Source: Pseudoips prasinana
Taxonomy: Eukaryota > Arthropoda > Insecta > Lepidoptera > Nolidae
Length of the DNA: 64,000 bases
Direction of reading: 5' to 3'
NCBI GenBank assembly: GCA_951640165.1
Contig: OX621241.1
Location: forward strand, 444,001 to 508,000
The notes under the pieces are model-generated. The model was not told where the DNA came from. It was given only the letters and a program-made list of their open reading frames with translations, and searched no databases. Both the position numbers and the translations under genes were made by a program. The first letter of the stretch is position 1. Each line of letters opens with the position of its first letter. Of the stretch, positions 1-10,715 are shown in pieces.

Positions 1-1335
1 TGCAGCTCAACGGTATTCACTGTCATTTGTTTATTTGGATTAGAATACACGCTTTAGATTTGGCGCCAGTATCTTAGCTCTTGCATAGGCTCTGTTTACA
101 GCATACTCTACGTGGGGAAACACCGCGGCGCCCTAACAACAGACACTTGCGGCGCGACACCGACACGACCCTCTAATGATGTCACACGACCCTGATTAAC
201 TCGGCTAAATGTCACATTATTGCTTTATTACAACAACATGGCATGGCAAAATATACTAACAGAAAAGAATAGTTTATTTTATTTAAGGGACGTTGGTATT
301 TATTGATTTGTTAGATATGTTTTTTTAATACTAAAGATGACATTTCCCGAACTAGCTTGAATCACTGTACCGCAGGGGACCTCACATACGCAACATATGG
401 GTAGGGTAAGGTAACAGAAATATATGTATGTCCCCGAATATGCCGGCTCACTGTTTCATTTCTAAACCTTCTGTGTCATCTACTGGCAATAACTATACAT
501 CGTAAGTATATAAAAAAAATTACTCTACTTATTAACAGGTTCACAGTCCAAGCCAACTCGTAAGGTAGGACCCCCATGTCCGAGTAGGTTTTTGTGAAAT
601 TTGTATCAGTTTATATATATGAAACTTCAAAATATCTAAAAATGATTTAAACTATTTTATAATATTTTCCTTCGACGTATTATTCTCTTCTGGCAATTCT
701 TTAAAGAGGGATTTGACGGTTAATGCCTAACCTGTTAATATTCAATAACAAGAATAAACTGGGACGGTTGCTAAATACAATTGATTTAAAGTGATATTTG
801 TATACTCGGCCTTTAAGAGGCGTCATCTAATTAGATTAAGTTTAAAGCTCATAAGTTTATGAAGCAATGAGCTTGGTGACGCATAGACGCTGGTGCATCT
901 ATTCGTCACTCCAGCTGTGCGCATGGCGCCAACTGAAGAACGGCGCGTGTTGGTTTGTTTACTGTGACACTGAACAGCCTGCACTGTTCAGTGCGGTCGG
1001 CAGATTAATCATACACATACACTGTTGTGTGTATCATTAATCTCGCGAATAGACGTCGCCGTGAAGCTTTCGTTTTGTTTTGGAGAATGTGTTTGTTCTT
1101 GGTGTCATTATATTGGCTAACTAGAACGGCAAGGGCGAGAACAAGCAGTTGAAGCAAAACAAACACTTAAAAGTTGGTATCTTTACCTATGTTTCTGTTC
1201 TGGGATCCTGGTAATAAGTTCTAATGAATAACTACTGAATTACATTCAAATTGGTTTCTGACTGATATTATAACGATACATGTATTCATTTTGTAACTTA
1301 ATCGTCTCACTACATTGACTTTTCTGACGGTGGGC
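1..1335. other. No gene seen; AT-rich unique sequence
   Basis: No convincing reading frame or known repeat. An imperfect inverted repeat lies at 1002-1043 (18-bp arms, two mismatches), next to a 10-bp inverted repeat at 968-993. Confidence 0.5.
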
Positions 1336-1494
1336 AACTTAAAGACTTCAATCGACACATGATCCCATGAATCGGAACATTGTACTGAAACTTAAAGACT
1401 ACAATCGTTATATGATGCCATGAATCGGAACAATGTACTCAAACTTAAAGACTTCAATCGACATATGATGCCATGAATCGGAACAATGTACTGA
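1336..1494. repeat. 53-bp tandem repeat, three copies
   Basis: Units start at 1336, 1389 and 1442, each beginning AACTTAAAGACT and containing CATGAATCGGAACA. The spacing is exactly 53 bp and the copies differ at only a few bases. There is no reading frame through the array. It is a short minisatellite of unknown role. Confidence 0.9.
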
Positions 1495-2195
1495 ATATCA
1501 ATGCCATTTTCACGACTGACATGCTCAATCCCTAACGCCTTTATTCAATAATTTATTTATCCCCTGGGGGTTCAACTACCACCCAGGATAAATCTTTGTG
1601 TGTTTTATGTTTGGGTGTAATTTATCTATAATATATATGTATTAAGAAAAAAAAATGTGCAGCGATGTATTATTTATTCTACGCGAGAAAACGTTCAAAA
1701 TTATTTTCTATCAATTAGCGACCATGCTACGATTTCCAGGTTATTTATGCTAATAGCTGACGTAAATAACGCAATGTTAAATGAATGGTAATGAAGATGG
1801 AATATATCAACTGATTAAGGGTCGCTACTTACCTCAATTCTTTCCAGACGTTCGCGAATAGTTAAATAACTTGGCTAATCAAAGATTATTGTCTTCGCCA
1901 CTGTGCGATTTGCCTTGCCAGTAAAATTATAAGGGTCGTACGAGAGAACCACGTCTTCGTGACTTAACGTAGAGCGACAATTGCTCAAAACGTCCCTAAA
2001 AAGTGATTTCTCATGCAGCTCTCCATCAGTAACCGCCTAAAGTCGAGGTTCTAACCCTGAAGGGCTGCACTCCAGCGTGAGTACTTAGTGTGTAGTTTTA
2101 TGTGCTGGACGGTTTAAGCCTACGCTCACATCTTTTGTCCGGTGAAGCAGTAAATCCTCTAAGGCTAACTGTAAACCTCTTGTTAAAAAAAGATT
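1495..2195. other. No gene seen
   Basis: AT-rich, no supported gene. A motif near 2137-2153 (GTCCGGTGAAGCAGT) recurs inverted near 3550 and, diverged, near 38776, so this stretch probably holds a decayed repeat. Confidence 0.4.
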
Positions 2196-2415
2196 AATGA
2201 AATGAAATGAAATAATGAAATTTATTCAGCACTTGGGTATTTACATACACTTGTACTTGTCAAGCTCACAATGTATTACATAAACACAGTTTAAAAACAG
2301 TAATTAAAGTAACAAAACATTTTAAATTAGTCCGTCCGTGCGGTCTGTTTCGTCACATGTATTTTTAATATTCTTAAATAAATAATAAATAGCAAGTTAC
2401 TAAGCTATATCGATT
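2196..2415 (-). mobile_element. LINE 3' end, family with GAATAAATTT tail
   Basis: The minus strand ends in GTGCTGAATAAATTTCATT followed by a TTTCA-type tail. The same 3' sequence is at 37405-37990 (plus), 42263-42830 (minus) and 60910-61015 (minus). This copy is 5'-truncated and has no coding part. The longer copies end an ORF just upstream of this 3' UTR. Confidence 0.7.
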
Positions 2416-2464
2416 AAAACTAGCTTACCTAGCTGTTGTTTATTTTTGGTGAATCCTGAAATAA

Positions 2465-2545
2465 GGACATCATCATCATCATATCAGCCGAAAGACGTCC
2501 ACTGTTGGAAAAAGGACATATTACTTGGATAAATTGCCGCTGCTT
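2465..2545 (-). mobile_element. Short RTE-like LINE 3' remnant
   Basis: The stretch carries CATCATCATCATATCAGCC and GACGTCCACTG, the 3' terminus seen in longer form at 10158-10490. Only the extreme 3' end survives. Confidence 0.6.
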
Positions 2546-3119
2546 AGGGTTGAATAAGACTTCATATGTTGTATTTATAACAATTACGGCAGTCTTAGAT
2601 CTTTAAAGCAACTTTCAATTAGTATATAAGAACATGTACAGAATTCACTGCTTTCTGCAAACAGAATCAATTAATTTTGTAATGGCTGTTTTGTCTGATG
2701 TTTTATGTGATACAGACCTACTGATAATTCTGTATTACGTATGTATCTACTTCGCAGAAAATCACATACTGTGTGAGCGATGGCTGTACAGAGCTATGTC
2801 GCGTGACAGCCAGAGTAGAGGCGTCCATTTTAATTTCATAATTGCTACAATAAATCATCTTCGTTTCTAGCAAATTGTCGGATTCCGTCACGAGTAGGTA
2901 TATGTTTGGTAATTTTGTAAACTTGTTAATTCTAAGGACCTGAAACGTTTAGTGCTATCCAGGAGTCACGTCTAAGATTACTTAAGCTAATGTCTTCACT
3001 CGGATGTATTTGACATCGTAACATCGCCTTAGATTGATAAAGAAGGTGTCAAATGTGTAAACTTAACGCTTTTTAATTTTGTACGCCAAATATTGGCAGA
3101 ATATGTTGTTCCTATAATT
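2546..3119. other. No gene seen
   Basis: AT-rich. A 78-codon frame at 2634-2870 has no recognisable motif and is probably chance. Confidence 0.4.
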
Positions 3120-3190
3120 TTATTTTTTAAGATCTGTATTTTGTATTTACCATATTCATCCAAATAAATGATTGATTGATTGATTGATTT
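3120..3190 (+). mobile_element. Probable LINE 3' end with (GATT)n tail
   Basis: CAAATAAATG followed by five GATT units at 3169-3189 looks like a polyadenylation signal and microsatellite tail of a 5'-truncated non-LTR insertion. The body is too short to assign to a family. Confidence 0.4.
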
Positions 3191-3239
3191 CATATTCCTC
3201 ACATAGTATTGAAAGACCATTTGAAATTTATTGAAAGAC

Positions 3240-3282
3240 CAGTATGTTCGGCAGTCATTTGTAATGACTGCCGAACATACTG
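3240..3282. repeat. Perfect 20-bp hairpin, 3-nt loop
   Basis: Arms 3240-3259 and 3263-3282 are exact reverse complements around the loop TGT. No flanking terminal repeats or target duplication is visible, so it is not an obvious MITE. Confidence 0.9.
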
Positions 3283-3594
3283 CTATCGATATTTGAATTT
3301 GTGCTGCAGCGGCTAATTCCAATGGAGACTTGAAAACTACGCAAGACATTTTATTATAATGTGTCCGAAGGACAAGATTGCTGGCGACCCCCGGAAAAGA
3401 TTTTTAAAATCAAAGACCGTCTTTTGAATATTTACTAACTTATTTCGACTCAGTGTCACAAAATTTTGGTGCAATTATCTCATATCTGAATAAACGTAGA
3501 AGATGACTAAGAGCAGACTTCTTGATTACCTACGTTACCCTGCTTAGCTTAAACTGCTTCACCAGACAAGGGATATCAAAAAATTACCGTTAAG

Positions 3595-3895
3595 TAGAGA
3601 ATTTACTACATATAATTTTAAAATAATTATTAAAGCTACATTGTGTAGCAGGACATATAAAAAAAATCGATTGATTTAAGTGTCAACAATTCTTGGGATT
3701 GAGTTGCTTTAAGTCGACACACATAAAAATATTTAATTAATATTAAGCATAATTAATTTTATAAAAAGGATTCCTACTGATTTTTCTGCCAGTGTTGCTT
3801 AGTAGCTGCAACCTCATGCACCGCGTACCGGTAGGGTAAAAAAATTACAACTCGGCATAAATTTAAACATTTTTACGGTATAAAAGAATTTTGAA
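3595..3895 (+). mobile_element. Diverged LINE 3' end
   Basis: This matches the reverse complement of 35495-35790 over most of its length. Shared pieces include GGGATTGAGTTG, AAAAAGGATTCCTACTGA, GGTAGGGTAAAAAAA and TTTTTACGG. The better copy encodes a LINE C-terminus. Here the frame is broken by stops. The rest of 3283-4165 shows no gene. Confidence 0.6.
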
Positions 3896-4165
3896 TATGA
3901 CTTATCTGTGAAATTACTGATGGGACGGTAAATAAGAAGGTGCAAACCAATATTTATAAACTAAGGATTATGGAATGTGCCACTATTGGGTTCCGTGACC
4001 CTCGGTTGGTCCCTTTGGCGAGGTCAGCTTTGACGCCATCTATTGCGTTGGTATGCATCTTCTTACTGTTCCCATTAGTTTCCTGTAAAAAATCATTAGT
4101 AGTTTGGTAAGTAATAAGTAAACGGGTGAGAGCTACACCCGTTTCTTCGTCGCGATACTTACTTA

Positions 4166-4418
4166 CTTATTGTATGGGCAGTGGTTACCCTGGTGACAGA
4201 GTTGTTCAAGCCGTCCAGTAGCCCTGTGACATGGCTTAACGACTGTTGTCTAATGAGTACAACCAGGACCGACAGCTTAACGTGCCCTTACGAAGACGGA
4301 GACGCTCAGAAGACAAACCACGTTCGCGGTTTACCATCTATGTACTGACCGCGAGCCTAGTTGCTTAACCTCGCCGATCACTTACGGACCAGTGAGAGCA
4401 TCTAGCTATGAGCGCCTC
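4166..4418 (-). mobile_element. 5S-rRNA-derived SINE
   Basis: The minus strand reads a 5S-like head (GAGGTTAAGCAACTAGG, then CGCGGTCAGTACATAGATGG) followed by a body with GGCACGTTAAGCTGTCGGTC and a 3' part ending near CCATACAATAAG. The head resembles the internal promoter of 5S rRNA, as in SINE3-class elements. Other copies are at 21583, 22745, 33439, 35168 and 59668. Confidence 0.75.
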
Positions 4419-5076
4419 ATCGCGATGGAAAGCACTTCCTCACGACATGATCTTCCAGTAATGTTACAATATGGCCGTGACACCCTAGCACAGCTGCCGT
4501 TATTGCCCTGTCTTTCATGAACCTACGGGGAGATTTTAGTGCAAAAATAAGTAGCAAGAAGAAAATTTACTTAATACTTATTTATTTAACTCATTCGACA
4601 TATTTAATTGAGCCTGTTTTAATAGGTTTTCTACTACAACATAAATAAGCCTAATTATTTTAATAGAAATAGTTGTGGCGAGACAAGTTATTAATAACCG
4701 GTTTTGTAGTCAGCATGAATGAATTACGCGAAGTGGCAACGTCGGGCGTCTGCGTCCGCGCATGTGATGCCTATAACACGCCGAGCATACCTACTCTATA
4801 AAACAAGTTTTTTGTACATTTATACTTTTTGTAAACCTAGATGGGAACGGAATACTTCAGTCTTGCATTTGTTTACTTACTTGCCGTACACCAAAACATT
4901 GAGAGGGCGCCACTGAAAATGTTTGCCAAGTATCGTACAGTAAACAAAATAAATGTATGTGGAGAGTAAAATTTTATTTCATAACAAATTAAATACCTAT
5001 ATAACATCCAGCCAATATAGAATATAATAACCAGTTGCTTTTCCGGTCCGTAAGGTTAAGTAGCTAGGCATGAGCT
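4419..5076. other. No gene seen
   Basis: A 65-codon frame at 4719-4916 has no motif. The rest is AT-rich and unassigned. Confidence 0.4.
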
Positions 5077-5140
5077 CTGTCTCTGTCGCTCCGTCCTTCG
5101 GAAGGCATGTTAAAGCTATCAGTCCCGGCTGTAGTCATTG
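5077..5140 (+). mobile_element. 5S-SINE body fragment
   Basis: GCTCCGTCCTTCGGAAGG and CAGTCCCGGCTGTAGTCATT match the body of the 5S-derived SINE at 22850-22905. The 5S-like head is missing. Confidence 0.6.
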
Positions 5141-5149
5141 AAATAATAA

Positions 5150-5272
5150 TATTTACTAATATAAATACAAACTGATATTGACAATTACACCCAGATTCAG
5201 GACAAACGTGTTCATGAACACAAATATGTGTCTTGGGTGGGAATCGAACCCGTGACTTGCGGCGTGAAAGGC
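5150..5272 (-). mobile_element. tRNA-derived SINE fragment, TTGGCAAATGC type
   Basis: On the minus strand a B-box-like GGTTCGATTCCCACC is followed by ATTTGTGTTCATGAACA and a CTGAATCTGGGTGTAATT body, as in the copies at 18482, 23119 and 34684. The 3' half with TTTCCATAGTACAAG is absent. Confidence 0.7.
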
Positions 5273-5361
5273 AAGCATCAAAGCAAGAAAGAAACGATTT
5301 ATTATTATTATTATCTACCAAGATACTACGGAGTAGCTTGACTTCAATTTTTTTTTTTATT

Positions 5362-5604
5362 AGGGACACTGTCACATAGATCTTCCTAGCCCCAAACTAA
5401 GCAAAGCTCGTACTATGGGTACCAGGCGACGATATACATACTTATATAGATAGATTATATAGATAGACTTATGTACATAGAAAACATCCATGACTCAGAA
5501 ACAAATATTCGTGCTCATCACACAAATATTTGCACTTACCGGGATTCAAACCCAGGACCACCAGCTTCGTAGGCAGGAGCACTACCAACTAGGCTACGGT
5601 GACC
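5362..5604 (-). mobile_element. tRNA-derived SINE, GGTCACCGTAGCC type
   Basis: The minus strand starts GGTCACCGTAGCCTAGTTGG, a good Pol III A box. It continues to a B box (GGTTTGAATCC here, GGTTCGAATCC in other copies), then a body with GAGCACGAATATTTG and ACTCAGAAAC complement. It ends at GTGACAGTGTCCC near 5362. Copies are at 11868, 19731, 38982 and 61377. Confidence 0.85.
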
Positions 5605-6289
5605 GTCAAATTGGGGTAACCACTGTCCCTGCGATGAAGTAAAGTAATATACAGTGGAGGTAGAGACAGCACGTCTGTCGAGTTTCTGGACTATGTCGAA
5701 CTGTACATACAGTACAGTTTCAATGAGGGAAAACCTGTAATTGGCTTCCTGTTTTGTATTGTAACTACTATTATGTGTAAAATCAAAATCATTTGACCAC
5801 CATGGTACCCACCAGCACCTTGTTTTATACAACTCATTCTTTAGGTTTCTGAAACATAGTTTAGTTTGTTTGAAATACTAAAAGAAAATAAAATAATAGT
5901 TTTATAAAAACAATGACCTAAGAATCCGTCAAAAAATAAGTATTGATAAAAGAGCTAATGTACCAGTATGTACCAGCCGTCTTAGCCACGCTGCCTAAGT
6001 TGAAAACCACGATTGTGGACTTAACTCTCGTTACCTTTTTTTTTTTTTGATATAACAGGGCAAATATCTACGCATGCTTAAAAAGTGTTTGCGGGTGGGT
6101 ATGTCAGACTCGCACCGACTAAACCTAACCTGCCGTGGACTTCTCTTAGCGCCTGATGCGAGGAACTCCGGGAACGTGAGTATGCTGCTCCAGTACCTTT
6201 TGCGCCATGTCCCAGATGTTCTGGACACGTACCCTGGGAGGGCTCTGGGTTGCCCTCCCTTATTACCGCCGCCCCGACGCTTCCTCCGT
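5605..6289. other. No gene seen
   Basis: Contains a poly-T run near 6040. Frames of about 98 codons on the minus strand overlap the neighbouring LINE remnant and lack motifs of their own. Confidence 0.4.
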
Positions 6290-6476
6290 CTACTCGGTGG
6301 CCTCCTCCTGGAGCATGACTGCCTCACAGAAGGAGATCACGGCGTCCCATTTGGTAGAATCACCCGTCAGCACCTACGATTGCTAGTGGGGACAGATCCC
6401 GTCCGATCGCAGTGACCAGGACTCGCCTCTCGGTCCATCCGGCTCAGATACTCACCGAAACACCCCAGTCCAGTTA
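6290..6476 (-). pseudogene. R1-like LINE reverse transcriptase C-terminus, broken
   Basis: Two minus-strand pieces in different frames resemble the C-terminal tail of R1-clade LINE polymerases as I remember it. At 6405-6475 the peptide GCFGEYLSRMDRE matches the region before the usual Cys-His knuckle. At 6293-6357 WDAVISFCEAVMLQEEATE matches the final conserved segment. The knuckle between them is lost to deletion and frameshift. No RT core is present, so this is a 3' fragment of a dead insertion. Family assignment is by recall and uncertain. Confidence 0.5.
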
Positions 6477-7074
6477 GTATCTGAGTCAGTCTATAGGTGA
6501 CGTAACCCTCCTTGTATATCCATCGCTCTCTTTTGATTCACATACCTGCTGTCGGTAGCTCTCTTTCTCTTCCTCCTTACGTCATCTACGCTCTCATGGC
6601 ATAAATGTGCAAAAACATAACGTAACATTAACATTTTATTGGTTGCCGCCTAACTCTTACTTTGAAGCCCAAAAAGCGGCGGTCATAATTATCATCGCCA
6701 CATTACATGTATTGGTGTTGTTGACTGTACCTCATTATGGGCTACAAGTGTAGACGTTGGCAACACATTGGATACACTTACACCACGAAAACCACTTCTA
6801 CCACCTACGAATTACGGTCGCTGTCAAGTTCGAAGATTACCCACCGACGGCCGTCGACTGGACGAGTAAAGTACCAGATGTGATAGCCACCGGAAGGACG
6901 TATACATAACACATTGTGTAAGTTCGGTATTCGTTATAGTTCCCAATGTGCTCGTTGCGTAATAACAGCATTACGAGCCAATTGCTTCATTAAAACTTCG
7001 TACGTAATCGATCATTTCGTTTTTTAAGTAGTTATTAGGATTCCTTGCCCGATGAAACTCTTTTATTGAACCTC
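6477..7074. other. No gene seen
   Basis: GC is slightly higher up to about 6600, possibly 5' continuation of the R1-like remnant with its frame lost. The rest is unassigned. Confidence 0.35.
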
Positions 7075-7245
7075 CGCTGCTCGTCCGTCTGTCAGCGGGC
7101 TGTATCTCACGAAACGGAATAGGTAGACAGTTGGAATTTTAACAATGTTGATAAGTTCCACTTTAACAACAAATAATAATAAAAAGAGGGAAACGTGACT
7201 TTTAGTATGTTTGTGCTTAATGATACAGAACCCTTGGTGCCATCT
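7075..7245 (-). repeat. Diverged copy of GTGCGAGTCGG dispersed repeat
   Basis: CCGTCTGTCAGCGGGCTGTA, TCTCACGAAACGG, TAACAACAAATA and ACAGAACCCTT align in order with the reverse complement of 36144-36401. The GTGCGAGTCGG end itself is missing. The family is abundant in Lepidoptera from memory. It has no coding capacity. Confidence 0.55.
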
Positions 7246-7672
7246 TTTGACCCGAACTTAGCTTAACTTTAACAAATAAAAGCCGTTATGACTATAACGG
7301 TTTAGTTTATTATTATAATTTGGATAGATAACATTTTACTAAGCTTTTATGAATAACTATAATGTTTTGCTAGCCGAATTGGTCCTGGGCTCTAATGGAG
7401 ACTGGACATCAATTAAGCAAAATATAATAAATACTTAATCCGCAAATATTGTGTTTGTCAGCTACATTATTGCAGGAAATTGACCAAATCTCGTGTACAT
7501 GCCCCCTTTAGTATGTTTCGCTGAATAGTTTCGATTGGCCCGTGTAGAGACCGGTAGTAGGGACACCAGTTGAGTTTGTTTCGTTGGGTCTTCTCAGTTA
7601 GCGTACATTGGAAATATATCTAAAACTATAAATTTTGATAATTAAACTTCTAAATAATCTCTTTAAGTTGTT

Positions 7673-7703
7673 GGTTGTTTAAGTTATTCTAACTTAAACA
7701 ACC
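7673..7703. repeat. Perfect 14-bp hairpin, 3-nt loop
   Basis: Arms 7673-7686 (GGTTGTTTAAGTTA) and 7690-7703 are exact reverse complements around TTC. Confidence 0.85.
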
Positions 7704-8268
7704 TAGTTCAGTAACTAAATCATTATTATCATAGATTGAATGTTATTTATAAATATTTTCATACAAACTGCTTAAAATCAGCGTGATATTATGTTAAACA
7801 GCTTGTAACCAATATCTGGTGTAGTTTATTCGGATCTTGAAGCAACAACGAACAACTTTCGTGCGTTTAAGCGCTTTTGCCATACCTACTATTGGAATCA
7901 AATATAATAGCTCACTTAGGACCCTTAAAGCGATCCTCGGTGCTTTTGCAGCTGGCTTCTCTAGTTGCAATTCTCTCGTTTTATGAGGCTATAGCCTCTT
8001 TACATCATTCTGTCTCCCGCTTTGCTATGGAGGGAAGTGGAACTATTCATTTTCTAACTCCTCCTTTTTTTCTTTCTGATTAAATTCGTTGCGGGATCCA
8101 AGACACGCCTGACGATTCCCCGGGACATGCCTGAACCTCACCGCTCGGTGTCATTTCATTGTGTGCCACTGTTGATCCTGGCTTACAGGAGAACCGCACC
8201 CACAAGTGTGCTGTGATAGTGGCGAGACGACTAAGCCACTGTGACTAAGTCAACTACTGTGACAAACG

Positions 8269-8315
8269 TGACTAAGGAATGGTGGTCACATTAGACGTGA
8301 CCCATTCCTTAGTCA
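8269..8315. repeat. Inverted repeat with 2-nt bulge
   Basis: TGACTAAGGAATGG plus GTCAC on the left pairs with GTGAC plus CCATTCCTTAGTCA on the right. The left arm carries two unpaired bases and the central loop is about 7 nt. Confidence 0.75.
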
Positions 8316-8705
8316 AACCCCGTGTCGCCGTGTTACCGTAGGTAATGCCGAAACGTATTCTGAATAGCCGACAGTATCTGCAAATAAAACAAATATAAGT
8401 TAATAGTATTTTGAATGTGTCCATTGTAATGTTAATAGGTGAGTTTTTATGCCTAGCCAGCTTTCACCCCGCGACCTCGCGCCGCGTTGGACACCACAAA
8501 AACTGGTATTTCCTCTTTTCGTTTGATTGCTGATCTGAATCTAAATAGTTATGCAAAACTCGATCTCAAAGGTAGAGTTATTCCAACTGATAGTTTTAGC
8601 TTTTACTTTGACAAATTAGGACCCATGCGGTAAATATGCCGTTGAATAATTTTAAAATTTAAAATTTATTCAAATAAATACTATAACACCTTAAATAATA
8701 ATGGT

Positions 8706-9032
8706 TTCAGAGTGCTGTTGGGACTATCGAGGCGCTGTATTGCGTCCGGAATGTTTGCGGAGGCCTATACAGATGGATTCCACGCAATCATCCGAAAGAG
8801 AGTGGCTTCAATACTGCACAGAACACGCAATAGTCACAATAGCATTCTGAAAACATTTTCTGAGCGGTATGACAGCCCTATACTAAGCCACTGGGTGGCT
8901 AAAGTAATAGGCGCTGCTTGATTTCATTTTAGATTATTAATATTTACTAACATAGGATATAAGACCGCTTACTAATAAAAAATTGATTAATTTACAATCT
9001 GAAATAAATGTTTTATTATTATTATTATTAAA
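8706..9032 (+). mobile_element. 5'-truncated LINE: polymerase C-terminus plus 3' UTR
   Basis: A 70-codon frame ends at 8921 and includes RRCIASGMFAEAYTDGFHAI and a terminal SPILSHWVAKVIGAA. This resembles the C-terminal tail of several insect LINE polymerases, remembered only at family level. It is followed by a short 3' UTR, GAAATAAATG, and an ATT microsatellite at about 9010-9030. No RT core is present, consistent with 5' truncation during target-primed reverse transcription. Confidence 0.55.
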
Positions 9033-9058
9033 AATAAAGTTGTTATTTCTCTTATCAT

Positions 9059-9290
9059 ATTAACTGTAAGAAGTCCACTGCTATACAATAGCCTCCCCAA
9101 GAATCATCTTGGGGGGTATACCATAATCGCCACGCTTGGCAGACGGGTTGGTGATCACAGTAAGATGGTCATAGTTCTCAGAAGGAAGCAAAAACGAAAT
9201 TCGGTCGACTTCTATGCACCTCACGGGATGTGATGGGGTTTCAGGGGATGCTTTTCCTTTGCTAATACAAAAATGGTACAAGAAACCTCA
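9059..9290 (-). pseudogene. Repeat encoding an AKRGDYGI peptide
   Basis: The minus-strand frame 9081-9281 contains PSHPVRCIEVDR, YDHLTVITNPSAKRGDYGI and then a short tail. The frame at 36567-36767 shares PSHPV, EVD, YYDHLTAIANPPAKRGDYGI. Partial copies are at 21352-21406 and 34060-34150. The shared peptide shows an originally coding dispersed repeat, most likely a LINE C-terminus. I cannot name the parent element. Confidence 0.55.
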
Positions 9291-9498
9291 TATACTATTT
9301 TGTAGCTAACTTAGAACGTGTCCCGGGCTTACCCACTATTTTTCAAGTTCCTGTGTTAATGATATCCCTAATCTATATCCCTTCCTAATTTTATTTCAAT
9401 CTGTACAACCGTTTCAGCGTCATGGAGGAACAAACAAGCAGATGAACAATTTATAATATTAATAAATTGATTAAAAGTTCCACTCGCGTCCGGTAGTT

Positions 9499-9776
9499 GA
9501 GACACCCATCTGAATGGCACCTGCGCGAATGTCACCTAGCCTAGTCCACAAAAGGCACCTATCAATATTTTTGGCAGGTGCTCTTCGTGGATTCAAATTT
9601 TTAAATTCTTGTCCACGAAGTACACGTACGACTCAGTAACCTAGGTTATTAAATAAAAGATATAAATTGAATATACGAAGAGCACCTGCCAAAAATATTG
9701 ATAGGTGCCTTTCGTGGACTAGGCTAGGTGCCATTCGCGCAGGTGCCATTCAGATGGGTGCCCTTGGTGGACTACC
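9499..9776. mobile_element. Foldback/MITE element with long terminal inverted repeats
   Basis: Arms about 9500-9595 and 9672-9770 are near-identical reverse complements over roughly 90 bp (for example CACCCATCTGAATGGCACC). The arms contain repeated GGCACCT units. A 10-bp direct repeat TCCGGTAGTT flanks the element at 9489-9498 and 9777-9786. A 9-11-bp duplication with long TIRs suggests a Mutator-like non-autonomous element. There is no coding capacity. Confidence 0.75.
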
Positions 9777-9811
9777 TCCGGTAGTTAACGGGCCAGTTAG
9801 GGAAACTACTT

Positions 9812-9935
9812 ATCAGTTGGCCACCTTGGTACGTTAACGATCGGTGAGGTAAGCCTAGGCACGTGGTTAATGCCTGGATGGGTAACCGCCAGAGTGGTTT
9901 AACTTGTGGGAGTCTACATGGTGCTAACCGGCAGT
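9812..9935 (+). mobile_element. Diverged 5S-derived SINE
   Basis: GATCGGTGAGGTAAGC and GCCTGGATGGGTAACCGCC follow the 5S-like head of the copies at 21583 and 22745. The body is too diverged to follow beyond about 9935. Confidence 0.55.
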
Positions 9936-10009
9936 TCGAATAACATTAACACTACCATTGTCTCCACAATTGAATAAATTAAAAATAAGTATCGATATGA
10001 TACGGTAGC

Positions 10010-10715
10010 TATTTTATTTTACTTAGATACTACTACTGGTGTATTTTGCTGATCGCCGATGGATGGTAAATAGATGGAGCTGGTTGGTCAAAATATTCAA
10101 GCAAATTAACTGCTTGCCCAGAAACCAGCGCGCTTGATGATTTAGATGCTTTATATCATTATCATCATATCAGCCGAAAGACGTCCACTGCTAGACATAG
10201 GCGTCCCCCAAAGATCTCCACAATTGCCGGTCTTGCGCTATCCGCATCTAGCGATTTCCAGCGACCCGCACAAGATCATCGGTCCATCTTGTAGGGGGCC
10301 TGCCCACGCTGCGTCTTCCGGTTCGTGGTCGCCACTCGAGAACCTTTCTGCCCCAGCGGCCGTCGGCTCTACGAGCTATGTGCCCTGCCCACTGCCACTT
10401 CAGCTTGGAAATTCTTACGGCTATGTCGGTCACTTTGGTTCGCCTGCGGATCTCAACATTTCTGATTCGATCTCGCAGGGATATTTTCTATGATGCCATG
10501 AAATTATGATATGCACTTTCGAAATTCATATACTATTTTACTTAGATGGTGTATTTTGCTGATCGCCGATGGATGGTCAATAGATAGAGTTGGATGATCA
10601 AAATATTCAAGCGAATTAACTGCTTGCCCAGTAACCAGCGCGCTTGATGATTTAGATGTTTTATATGATGACATGAAATTGTTGTATGCAGCTGCAAAAT
10701 GCATGTACTATTTCA
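10010..10715. repeat. Two-copy tandem repeat, first copy interrupted
   Basis: GTATTTTGCTGATCGCCGAT starts the shared core at 10041 and 10551, and ACCAGCGCGCTTGATGATTT recurs at 10123 and 10637. The unit is about 180-190 bp. The first copy is split at about 10157 by the LINE 3' fragment 10158-10490. The second copy is intact, so the duplication predates the insertion. Confidence 0.8.
10158..10490 (-). pseudogene. RTE-like LINE polymerase C-terminus and 3' end
   Basis: The minus strand encodes KLKWQWAGHIARRADGRWG, then VLEWRPRTGRRSVGRPPTRW, then TDDLVRVAGNRWMRIAQDRQ, then LWRSLGDAYV and a stop. It ends with the short 3' terminus CATCATCAT complement. This WAGHIAR...GRPPTRW...WRSLGEAYVQQW order is the C-terminal tail of lepidopteran RTE-type endonuclease-RT proteins, from memory. 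The RT core is missing. Related fragments are at 12425, 13416, 41737, 46441 and 54366, so this family left many 3' stubs. Confidence 0.75.

Larger units (their letters stand above)
7246..8705. other. No gene; two hairpins noted separately
   Basis: AT-rich to 7860, then less so. The only structured elements are the hairpin at 7673-7703 and the imperfect inverted repeat at 8269-8315. Confidence 0.4.

Noticed and set aside
1336..1494. CRISPR-like array
   Set aside because: The 53-bp units are contiguous with no variable spacers, and the DNA is animal.
6074..6415. 113-codon plus-strand frame
   Set aside because: Overlaps the minus-strand R1-like remnant, whose peptides make sense. This is its shadow.
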